Assembly: GCA_907165135.1 (NCBI GenBank)
Contig: OU015567.1
Span: 10,979,001 to 11,043,000 of the forward strand
Direction: 5' to 3'
Source: Oikopleura dioica
Lineage: Eukaryota; Chordata; Appendicularia; Copelata; Oikopleuridae
DNA length: 64,000 bases
Positions 8,802 through 19,049 of the stretch are shown one piece after another. How positions within the stretch are numbered: the stretch's first letter is position 1; each line of letters begins with the position of its first letter. A program made the translations under genes and the position numbers. A model generated the notes under the pieces. That model was not told where the DNA came from. It worked only from the letters and a program-made list of their open reading frames with translations, and made no database searches.

Positions 8802-11800
8802 TCAAATGAGTTCAATTGAGCGCCCCGAGCACTTGGAAGGACTCTTCACGACGAATGGTGGTTTCTCCGAGAAGTGCGAAGCTAGAAATCTTTTCATGCA
8901 TACTTTCTTATCTTTAGGTTTCCAGTCTTACCTCGTTTGACTTCCCCGGCGCTTGATCGCCAGCTCCGCTTCGATATATGAATCAGTTCTTGTTTTGTCA
9001 TCTCTTGATAATACCCCGACGATTACTTAAAAATGAGTTGGTTCAACGTCGAGGAAGTCTTTTTCAAGTATTTATTCTGTCAAAATACCTGTAGAAATGC
9101 CAACAAAGAGATTGACCACGAAGGCTCCAACAAACACCGAAGCACTGGCTAATGGAGCCCTTGTGGAGACATTGAGGAACATCAGCATCGGTGTCATGCT
9201 GAGGGAGGTTTCAAATTTTGCGGACGGAAAATTTTTTTCTCAGATTTTTGTTTCATCTGAAAAAGCGTGAAAAATGACGCAGATTGATGGTCGAATGATC
9301 GCTCCAGCAAAGATATTTTGGGAGAAAAGTAATTTTGAATGTTCAAAAATGGGTCAACTGGTCACCGTCACTGTGACTCATAGAAAATAGGTACTTTTAT
9401 TTTCTCTTCGGATTCTTCTTTTTCAGAGCGAGATCTAGTGGGAGGCCTAAAATGAGCGAGGTTTGATAAGGGATTTGATGAGATAACATCATCTGAAAGA
9501 AGTGATGAAAAAGCTCTGAAAATGGGCCGAAAATAGGAACGAGCAGCGACAAAACGACCTCGAAATCAGGCGCTTAAAATAAGGCTCATCCCATTTCCGA
9601 AACTGAAAATTTCGGAAAGGAAAGGGCAGCGACTAAACGGGGTCGAAATACGGCACCTCAGAATAAGTTTGGCCCATTTCTCATCATAAACATGATCCTG
9701 AATCATATGATCCATGTCGCCTATCCAACAAATGAAAAAATTGGTCACTCCTTGGAGTTATCAAGTGTTAGACCCACCATTCGACTCGTCTCAACGAGCT
9801 TAACAAAACTGCGCTATCGGCTTTCACCCTTTTTCAAAAAATCCTTGCGGACCTTTTTATTCTTGCCAATATCAGATTGCAAATTGACTAATTTCATATG
9901 AGACCTCCCGCGTCGACGTAAATCTCCATCAAGTTCTTGCCAACTGCCGAGCTCAGACTTTCATTCCATCAAGTGATCTTCTCCGCAGACGTCCAGAAAA
10001 CACTCCTTCGCTCTCGAAATAGTCGGAAGAGACGATCTAGATCCTTGATAATTAAATTTAAGGGGCTTTAAGCGGGCTTACAGCGGGTAATCGCTCCCCT
10101 TAAAATTTTTTGAAACCATAATAAAGGAAAAACTTGTATAATCTATATTTTTATACCAAATGGGTGAGGGTGGGGTTGGGGACATAACTGAGATTGATGA
10201 ACTCAGAATCCCTCGCCTATGTCAAGCCCCTTAAATTTAATAATCAAGGAACGGGGCTGAAACAAGCCCCGTAAATTTAATTATCAAGGATCTAGATCGT
10301 CTCTTCCGACTATTTCGAGAGCGAAGGAGTGTTTTCTGGACGTCTGCGGAGAAGATCACTTGATGGAATGAAAGTCTGAGCTCGGCAGTTGGCAAGAACT
10401 TGATGGAGATTTACGTCGACGCGGGAGGTCTCATATGAAATTAGTCAATTTGCAATCTGATATTGGCAAGAATAAAAAGGTCCGCAAGGATTTTTTGAAA
10501 AAGGGTGAAAGCCGATAGCGCAGTTTTGTTAAGCTCGTTGAGACGAGTCGAATGGTGGGTCTAACACTTGATAACTCCAAGGAGTGACCAATTTTTTCAT
10601 TTGTTGGATAGGCGACATGGATCATATGATTCAGGATCATGTTTATGATGAGAAATGGGCCAAACTTATTCTGAGGTGCCGTATTTCGACCCCGTTTAGT
10701 CGCTGCCCTTTCCTTTCCGAAATTTTCAGTTTCGGAAATGGGATGAGCCTTATTTTAAGCGCCTGATTTCGAGGTCGTTTTGTCGCTGCTCGTTCCTATT
10801 TTCGGCCCATTTTCAGAGCTTTTTCATCACTTCTTTCAGATGATGTTATCTCATCAAATCCCTTATCAAACCTCGCTCATTTTAGGCCTCCCCACTAGAT
10901 CTCGCTCTGAAAAAGAAGAATCCGAAGAGAAAATAAAAGTACCTATTTTCTATGAGTCACAGTGACGGTGACCAGTTGACCCATTTTTGAACATTCAAAA
11001 TTACTTTTCTCCCAAAATATCTTTGCTGGAGCGATCATTCGACCATCAATCTGCGTCATTTTTCACGCTTTTTCAGATGAAACAAAAATCTGAGAAAAAA
11101 TTTTTCCGTCCGCAAAATTTGAAACCTCCCTGAGATAAGTGGCTGACACTCCCGATAAAAGGCCACAAGATATGATGTGCACCATGTTTAAGGAAGTAAA
11201 TCGCTTCCAACGACAAATCAAAAGACCAATGAGACCTGTCAACAGCGATAAGGCTTGAATTTTTAAGAGAAGGTTTATCTTCGTCTTTTACCTGCATACA
11301 GTGAAAGTAACACGATAAATAAGATGGAAACAATAGACTTGACTTCATTGTCTTCAAAAATGTACCCAACTGTAGATCTCCTTCCTTCGGATAGAGAAAT
11401 CACCTCTTGCATAATACTTTTTCTGTCTATGAGCATCACAATGCCCGTGCTAATCAACGAGTTCACAAATTTGATTGCTTTCTAAGTAAGATTTAACAGC
11501 ATCAATTTTGGAACTGGAGCTTAGTCCATCCACACAGAAAATAAAGCTCATTACAGACAACGTACTTTTGAATGGATTTTCTTCGCCCTTCAAATCTCTC
11601 TCACTTCTTGAAAAAAGCGACATTTTCAGAAAGATTTTCTCGATTGTTTATAAAAAGTTGAAGATGGCAAAGTGGCTTGGCGAGGGAGAGGGTTATCGAA
11701 ATTAATTACCGACGAGGGAGTTAATTTAACACACTTCTCGTGTACTCGGAAGACTTTCTGGGTCAAACAAGACATCAAAATTCTGACGGACATCTGTATT

Positions 11801-11983
11801 TGCCGCTGAAATCTTCAGCCTGAAGAAACTGTCAAAAATAACAAGCAAAAGTTGTAATCGCAGATCAGAATCTTTAATATCGCGAAATGCATCAATTTTC
11901 TCGAGTTCCTCAGAAGGACCATAATACGAAAACAAATTTTGTGATATGGGATTTTTGAATGTACATGCTGGGCCAGCTCTGGT
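8802..11983 (-). CDS. Multi-pass membrane protein interrupted by a palindromic transposon
   Basis: Exons on the minus strand: 11733-11983, 11566-11606, 11292-11477, then one exon split by a transposon (11131-11253 plus 9089-9199), 8932-9025 and 8802-8889 (TGA). With the transposon and one 3-bp duplication removed, these sum to exactly 298 codons and every junction is in phase. The N-terminal exon is soluble (SYYGPSEELEKIDAFRD). It is followed by hydrophobic segments (IVSILFIVLLSLYA, LLTGLIGLLI, the segment before MTPMLMF, and VFVGAFVVNLFVG) and a basic C-terminal tail. The first exon is incomplete at its 5' end, and the 25-40-base upstream introns are uncertain. The two G-rich hydrophobic hairpins recall TauE/SafE-type permeases, but I am not confident. 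If the transposon is not spliced out, the gene is broken. Confidence 0.6.
9203..11130. mobile_element. 1.93-kb palindromic transposon inside a coding exon
   Basis: Ends are GGGAGGTTTCAAATTTT and its complement, flanked by the 3-base duplication TGA at 9200-9202 and 11131-11133. The two arms, 9203 to about 10065 and about 10270 to 11130, are nearly identical inverted copies of about 860 bases. They are separated by a 200-base spacer with extra copies of an AAGCCCC...TTAATAATCAAGG motif. The near identity of the arms suggests a young element or ongoing correction between arms. No transposase is visible; the mirrored open frames in the arms are copies of each other and not genes. A related stretch occurs at 57125-57185. 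Confidence 0.9.
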
Positions 11984-12509
11984 CTCTCTTCAAAACGTAT
12001 AATTCTTTCGCCTTTTACTAAAGAATTCCGTGGAGAGGGACACTCTTATGAGTATTTGATTTTTCTGAAGCCCTACACGGGGCAATCTATCCAAACCTCC
12101 CATAAACTTCACAAGTTTCATTGATACGTGTTGAAAATGCGTCAACTGAAAACTGCAGATTTCAAACAGTAACTGATAACAAATGTTATAGTGTTATTTC
12201 AGTTTATCACAGCTTTACTTTATTTTTAATAATTCGAATCATAACCAAATGTTTACGAAACAGTCTTTTTCAGCAAAATGATTTTGCCAAAATCTTAGAA
12301 TGAATCTACCATGGAGTTGAGCTCTAAGTGGAGATAGGGGAATCTGAGGTTCGCGAGAATACATGGTCTTTGCGCGAACCCGAATTCTGAGCGCGCCTAA
12401 TTTTGCGACAGCTGTGTCTAGCCAATCAGCGGACATTTTTATATGCAAATTAGGTCAATCCTGCTTTCAATCGAAGAGTTGTGTTTACTTAAATCACATC
12501 TCCATCATA

Positions 12510-13190
12510 TAAGGCCTTGTTATTGCACCTTTGAGTTCCATTTTTGAGATACTAGTAGGTTTGATTAAGTGTCACAACAATGTTAGCACTTTTCCTCGTT
12601 GTCCTGCTTCAGTTTGTCGGGCCACTGCGAGTCTATTTATAGAGATAACCAAAAGTAACGGAAGAATTATTCGAAGAAAGTTCAATGCAAATTACAAGCT
12701 AGTAATTTGAAAAGGTGACAAGGTCCCTTTTAGAATTCTTTTCTTTTTTGAAAAATTAGTTGTTGCATGTCCGGAAGAGAAAAACGTGCCCACTGCGACC
12801 ATGATCCTTTTTGCGAAACCATCTTTCGGCCACAAGGGATGGCCATGAGCACCAGCGGTGCCCCCAGCTGGCGGTATTTGTATTCTGCCTTGTCTATAAA
12901 TTCATTCTGGTAAAATTCTGAGATTTCTGAGGAAAAAGCAATGGCTTTCTTTTCTTTTCGGTTTTACATCCCTTTGATGGATAAATCAATAACACCTTGT
13001 TTGCATTCTGGCCTGCTTCGGTAAGCCATGTTCCAACGAAAATGGAAATCCTCAGCTTCCTCCCGGCTCAGCACCAAAGCCGACAGAGCTTTCTCAAACC
13101 CAGCGCCGGCTTAGCCGCACAAATGAGCCAAATCCAACAGCAAAGTTTCCGAGAAAGCAGCGGAATAGGAAAACTTCTGTCTAGCTAGTA
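12510..13190 (+). CDS. Possible secreted-protein gene with TATA promoter (incomplete model)
   Basis: A CCAAT box (about 12421), an ATGCAAAT octamer (about 12442) and a TATA-like ATATAAGG (about 12518) precede ATG 12580. The first 17 codons (MLALFLVVLLQFVG) make a good signal peptide. Downstream, 12760-12900 holds a Cys-rich open frame (CCMSGREKRAHCDHDPFC) and 12997-13187 a Gln/Ser-rich open frame ending in TAG. I could not join these exons in phase, so the model is only suggestive. Confidence 0.28.
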
Positions 13191-13806
13191 AGCCTTTTCG
13201 ATTTTACGCAGCATTAGGCCGTATAAATTTCGTTGAGCGTTTCAGTCACGTTTTTAAGAATCACCGAAATTCGACAAATTCCAACGTGTCTTTAGTATTC
13301 TCTCGCGGAGAAAGCGCCATGTCAAGAGAAAATTATCTTATCTTTATTGTGCCCAGTCAGTGTTTAACCTGTCTACTGGGACGATAAGAGATCCATTAAT
13401 CAGCATGTCTCCCGCCGAGATTTGTCACTTTTGACGGTTCATTAGTGGCTGCTCGATGAACACGTACCAACCATATGTTTATGAGACGCGGAAGGCTTAC
13501 GAAACTCGCGTGAAAAAATTTGGAATCCCAAAAGCCGATCCGATTTGATTCCATTAGTCGCTTGCTGACGCGTTTTTACTGACGTTTTACTGTAAATAGA
13601 TGACGTAAATCTTTTAATTTCACTTTTTCTGTTTATTCATTAATAAAAGTAACACAGTTTTAATGAAATGAAAAAAGATCAAAACTGCAAATCGTACAAA
13701 ATATAAAAAGTTAGTGCTCAAGAACTAGGAGTGTATATAAGTTAGATTAGTTAGCATTAGCAGCATTTATGGAATATACACTTTTAAAATAAGTTTAAAA
13801 GCTTCA

Positions 13807-15769
13807 TCATTTTTCGTATTTTTTCTTGAATTCATCTGTTAGAGGAACTTTCGTATCTAACTCTGTCGATAATAGCTGCTTCACCCCACAGAGACCACCC
13901 GACATATGAAGATAATTCCAGCTTCCAGTTTCATAAAGCATTTTGGCGTTTGTAAATGGATGTCCTGGATTTGTGCAAGCTCCATGGCCTTGTTCTTTTG
14001 AACAGATTCGAAAATTGTCAATTTAAGACATGCAGAAATAAATATTCTTTTTATAATTTCAAATCGGTTCCTGTTATGTCCAAGAATTCACTGAGCTTCA
14101 TCTTTGGATATTCGACGATTTCTGTTTCCGCCGGTTTTCTTTTCAAAAGCAAGTTCTTTGCCGAACAGTCGATAATGCCTTCCGCACAGCTAGTAAAAGT
14201 GTCCTTTGCCTTTTGGATTTCTTCTTTCATTTTCTAAAATTTCAATTACTTGGCTGACTAGATAAAGACACAAATGTATTTACCTCATGTCCAAATGCTT
14301 CAATTTTTCTGTGCAAAGAAGCATTGAAATAATCGTACATCAGAGTGTCTGTTTTGTGAAACTCTTCAAAAGTAGCTTGTCTTTCAGCATTTAGTGGTTC
14401 AATTTCGTATTTTCGTACATTAGTGCTTTCTTGGTACAAATGCTCGTATTCAGCGCAGAGCATATGTTTCATCAGAACAATTCCTTCCCAAAAATGTTCG
14501 GTAATCAAGACCAGGTCGAATTGCTTGTCGAGTCTCGCCAAACTCTCCTTCACGTATTCCATATCGTTTATTCTGTCGAAATCCATCCCGAGCTCGAATG
14601 ACTGGGGGTTACTGTTGATGGATAGGGAAATAAAAAGAGCTCGCGGGAAGCGAATTAGAGTGCGACTTACGTGGACCGCAATCTCAAAAATCCACAATGA
14701 CACTAAAAAATTAACCCGACTTAGTTACGGAAAGGCCGATTTCAAATCGGCGATTTGACCTAGGAAACTCAATCTTCGCTATCCAACCGTGTCCCTTACT
14801 CGGTAAGCGAAAGGTATCGATGCATCGTACGTATTTGGGAGAATGTCGAGGAACTCTTCAATTGTTTGGTTCGGCTTTCCATTAGCGTACTTGTTGACTT
14901 TGGAGAAGAGCAGGTTGTAGGGGAAGCCCCAACAAGCCCATTCACAATTGTTCGAGTTTTTGTAAAAATAGTTGTAGGTCGATCGAAAAGTTGCCAGCGG
15001 CTCACGAACAGTTGTGAAAGTTTTGACTTTCGCTCTATTAGGGTCAAGAATCGGCGGCAAATAATCCATGTTCCAGCGGAAGTGATACTCCATTGCTATT
15101 AAAAGGCTAGAACGCTGCATTAGAAAGCTTTATCTATTTTTGAAACCCACGGATATCCTTAATCCCTTAATTCCAAATCGCAACAACGACAATCTTTCGC
15201 AGCCCTTTCCTAAAACTGGATCGTTTCTTTTGCTATTTCCCCAGCAGAGCTCGTTGAATTTTGCCGGAAAACAACCTCCTTGAACTCCCATTTGCGGTTT
15301 TTCCATTTTGCTGAATGCACCGATGATATGGAGCCATTTGTCGACAATGTCTTTAAATGTCGTCGAAGCTGTTTTGTGTTTTTTGAGGAAGATGATTCCA
15401 TCTTGAGGCTGACACTCGTTCTTCCATAAATCGAGATCGGCTGTCAGTGGAATTCCTTTGAATTCATGATAGAGGGCGGATTTTCTGTTTTCAGTTGTTT
15501 CTGATGGAGGTTCTCGACTTGCTCGCCCAATAAGACTTTTTTGAGTTAAAAAAACTAAGTTTCAACTTCAGAAATGATGATAGTTGAACTCAATGCCTGA
15601 TAATAATGAGAAATACTAAAGATATGATGATCTTGTGATTCCTTAGCCAACCTGAAAAGTATGTTTTGAAGGTAAATACGTCTAGCGATGGCTCAATAAA
15701 TATACTCCAGCTATTGCAATTTATTGTTTCGTGAGTGATTATACCTTTTATATCTTCTTGAGATGTCAT
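13807..15769 (-). CDS. GAL3ST-like: Galactose 3-O-sulfotransferase-like Golgi enzyme
   Basis: The Gal3ST family adds sulphate from PAPS to galactose on glycolipids and glycoproteins in the Golgi. Eight exons: 15745-15769, 15597-15651, 15151-15535, 14800-15114, 14671-14702, 14284-14611, 14092-14233, 13807-13994. They sum to exactly 490 codons (489 aa), slightly longer than the usual 400-490. The product has a short cytosolic tail and an anchor (KIIISLVFLIII, residues 14-26), then the PAPS-loop motif LKKHKTAS (about 77-84) and the second binding segment TVREPLATFRST (about 190-200). A typical FDLVLITEHFWEG segment follows. Intron 2 appears to be GC-AG; the others are GT-AG (36-97 bases). For intron 7, a GTGAAT donor is preferred over an equally in-phase GA donor. 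AATAAA lies near 13632. The family call is firm; the acceptor sugar is not known. Confidence 0.85.
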
Positions 15770-15989
15770 TCTCTTAATCTTATGCAGAGATACAGCTAGA
15801 AGATTACGATGAGAACGAAAAGTTTCACGGAACTTTGCCGCCGGCAGTGTCGATCGGGGTTCTTGAGCTGCAAATTTTAATGAAATTTTGTCGGTTAAAA
15901 TATTCATCCGATAGAATAAGAATTTAAAATCGAGATGAATTTCGAAGCCGGCAGATACCGTAATGTCGCTCGTATTTTATTTCATTTTT

Positions 15990-16590
15990 ATATTTCTCAC
16001 CCAGCATTAAGGCGCAATTACAAAGATATTTAATAATAATAAAAGCCCTCAAATTTGACAAGATCAAAATGAAGTTGGACCTCTTAGGTCATATTTTACA
16101 AAGCTGGGGCATAAGAAATGCTAGAAACAATCCGATTTCCGGCTGGGCCAATTTCTCTCCGGTGGGACAAGACGACATTTGAAGAAACCGGAAATTATTT
16201 GCGCAGATAACTTGTTGATTGAGCTTCAGAGAAATGCTTAATTAAAAAATAATTTTCCTGAGAAAGCGAATTCTCTCAGCTTTGCCAAATATGCACGCAT
16301 ACATTTCGCAGTGCATTAGCCACGTCCATGATCAGGATCAACCCACACCCGTTCATTACGTTCTTGCAGATTGCCATCCAAACAAGCTCATGAATTCTTA
16401 CAGGACCGAGTCAAAACTGAAACATGATCAGTCAGTTGCAGAAACCCGTGTGTATGGAATAACTCATTTAAGCTAGATTTCAAATCTGAAACTTCCTTTC
16501 TCATCTGATCGGCTGCTGAATACAAAACACGAGAAGGTAACGCATCGCTTCTAAATGCGCCCACAGAGTCTGCTCAGTCTGCGCATCTGA
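15990..16590. other. Stretch without a supported gene
   Basis: Only short frames are present, including a 37-codon ATG frame at about 16069-16182 plus and a 64-codon frame at 16282-16476 plus. Neither has a recognisable product or splice partner. The 3' end of the neighbouring minus-strand gene has AATAAA at 16592-16597. Confidence 0.4.
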
Positions 16591-16629
16591 CTTTATTCCT
16601 GGCGCTTACTCTCTGACATCCGGAAAAGT

Positions 16630-17238
16630 TCATGCATACATGCGTTCCATACGTCCTCCTACACGTGTTCGTATCCTTTTCGGCGAATCATTGTCAACTG
16701 CATCCAGCAATCTGGTACTTTTTAAGGAAGGATCGACAAATTGAAAGAAGTATTTTATTTCATTAAAATTGTTGAATTTTTTTTTCTATTAGGAACTAAA
16801 GGTATCGATCAAAGTTTAAACTTTTTTTTCCCGTTTTTAATAAACACTGTATGTTTTCGCGAGCGTGTACGTTGTCAGTGTTATGTAAAACACTAACTGC
16901 ACGTTTAGTTCGCTGCTGGTAAAGTTTGAACGTACGCATAAACACCTGTCCAGCTCGAAAAAGAGGGGAGAGTGCTCTAAGTCCGCGAGGGCTTGTCACA
17001 AAAGTGCAGATCCACTTTGTCCGAACATCGTTGTCCGTGTTTGCTGTCCCTCCATCGCCGGAAACGTGCTCTTGTCGCCAAAGCGACTAAATTTTGACAA
17101 TCCGGAAAAATCCACCAAATCAGAGGATAGATGCTCGGATTCCGAGAAGATTATCTGCGCTAAAATTAGAAAGAGATACTGTCTCTTTCTTTTGTAATTG
17201 TTAACTTTCGTAAATCCAAAAGAATCAAACAAGTTCAT
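16630..17238 (-). CDS. Small unknown protein, four exons
   Basis: Exons 17206-17238, 17116-17154, 16946-17086 and 16630-16785 are all phase 0 and sum to 123 codons (122 aa). It starts MNLFDSFGFTK and ends GGRMERMYA. The middle exon reads naturally (WRQEHVSGDGGTANTDNDVR, then TSPRGLRALS) and the tail is basic. AATAAA follows 38 bases after the stop. The intron between exons 2 and 3 is only 29 bases; without it, the frame would run on for 40 codons and end in a stop, so either reading is possible. No signal peptide or membrane segment. Family not recognised. Confidence 0.55.
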
Positions 17239-17249
17239 TCGCCCACTTC

Positions 17250-18960
17250 ACCTTTCAGAAATTGTATCTCAAGCAAAAAGAATTACTATCAAACCACAGA
17301 ATGATTTCGTAACGTTTCTTCGCCTCGTATCTCGAAAACTTTCGCTATCTAAATTCAACAGGATCATTAAAATCTTCTCAGGCTTTGATCCCAAACAATT
17401 TATAATTTTCAACCCCTCGCTCATAAATTTGATAAGAGTTCGTTTCCCATCCATTTTTTCCGCGAATTAACGGGACCCAGGAAAGACAAAATAATCGTTT
17501 TCGAATTTTGGCTGAACCGGGTACTCAGTTTTGCGGTCAACTTGCAAACTCTGGCGAGTACGAGCTTTTTGTAATCGCTTAAAAATCGAACTCAGGGGTT
17601 CCCAGCGATCAAGTCATTAGCTCCTGACGTGGGATTCTTCATTCACTGAATTAAAACTGGCCGCTGAAAATTTCATCCCTCGAATCAACTGTCAGTTGTA
17701 GCCCGGAATTCGATTGAAGGATCTTTTCATGTAAAGATCCTTACCCTTGAATTCGAGTTTTATTATCAATACATGTTGTGAGAATATTAATACTCCTTAA
17801 TTTTGATTGAAAATAATATTTTGCCAAGAAATATAAAATGTTCCCAGAAGTAAAGCGCTTTCCGAGTGTCGGAAGAACTTGCATGCCGCAAATAATAACT
17901 CAGGGGCGCGGTTCTTTGAGGCGCCGCAGACACACACTGGACGGATCTTCGTGTTGACTCCAGTGGTCGAGCTCCATCCGATAGCCCGAATTTGACGATG
18001 CTGCAAAGAAGATAACACACGCTCTTTTTCAATATTAAAATCCTTATCAGAAATGCTTTCCTAAAAGTCTGTCTTTTCCAAAATTCGTACGATCCCGGAT
18101 ATAATGTAACAAGCTTTTTAGCTCTTTGCTCAAACCGTTAAAGAAAAGATAACGAAAACCAGCAGCTTCGTTTTGAAGGAAAAACTATGTTCACTTGCCA
18201 AGATACGCAAAGTTCAAAACGCATTTTATCTTCACATCCGCTTTCACAGAAATACAAAATGTTTTCTAACTTAGTCGTGAAAGAGTCCTTTTGAGCGGAA
18301 AATGAGAGCAGATTGTACCGCAAATTAGCCGTCTTGGAACTTTGATGGGTTGATAATTTTTTCTCTAAAAGCGTCTTGCGCCTTATCAAAACTCCCTTAT
18401 CATACTTACCGTAACTTCACAGCCTAATCGTTGGGTTTGCAAGCTTCTTTATTTCACTAGGATAGTTCTACAAAGGGCATAAGCATAAATCTTATTTTAG
18501 AAATCTTCACTCAATCTTACAAGAAAAAAAAGGCTTCATAACATCTGCACGTGGTTGTTTTTAAATCCGTGCAAGATGCTTTGCGTTCACGTATCGTTAT
18601 TTCGCCGTGAATAATTTCCAACTTCCTTTAGAGCGTTTCCGCGTTTCCGTAAACTCACAATAATAGAAAACAAGAAATCTGATTTTCATATTGTTTAGGT
18701 TGTTACATTGTATTTGCATAAACAAACAGGCGTAAAGCGCCTTACTGGTTTTTGGCAGAATAGTCAAATTGTGACGGGACAAATTCAAAACAAAATTTTC
18801 AAATTCAAATATAATAATATATACAGTTCGTTGGGTCACGTGGACATAATAGTTACAGAGCTTTGACAAATGTACAAGCAGCAACTGAATACCAACTGAA
18901 TAGTAATCAGTTATCAACATAAAGTATCGAGGGGGTTTAGCCGGGAGGAAGTTTTCATCT
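17250..18960. other. Stretch without a supported gene
   Basis: AT-rich sequence with short frames on both strands (for example 17269-17454 and 18138-18389 minus, 17198-17470 plus). None has convincing splice junctions or composition. Confidence 0.4.
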
Positions 18961-19049
18961 TTCTCGCCAGCTAGGAAATGTAAACAGGGGATAATTTAAA
19001 AAAGCGACTCTCGGTTTTCAGGGAGCCATCTTCTCGGAGAGTGTAAAAA

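Noticed and set aside
9566-10766. Identical 60- and 69-codon frames in mirrored positions
   Set aside because: They are the two arms of one palindrome, so each frame is simply duplicated. Composition is not protein-like and no transposase motif is present.
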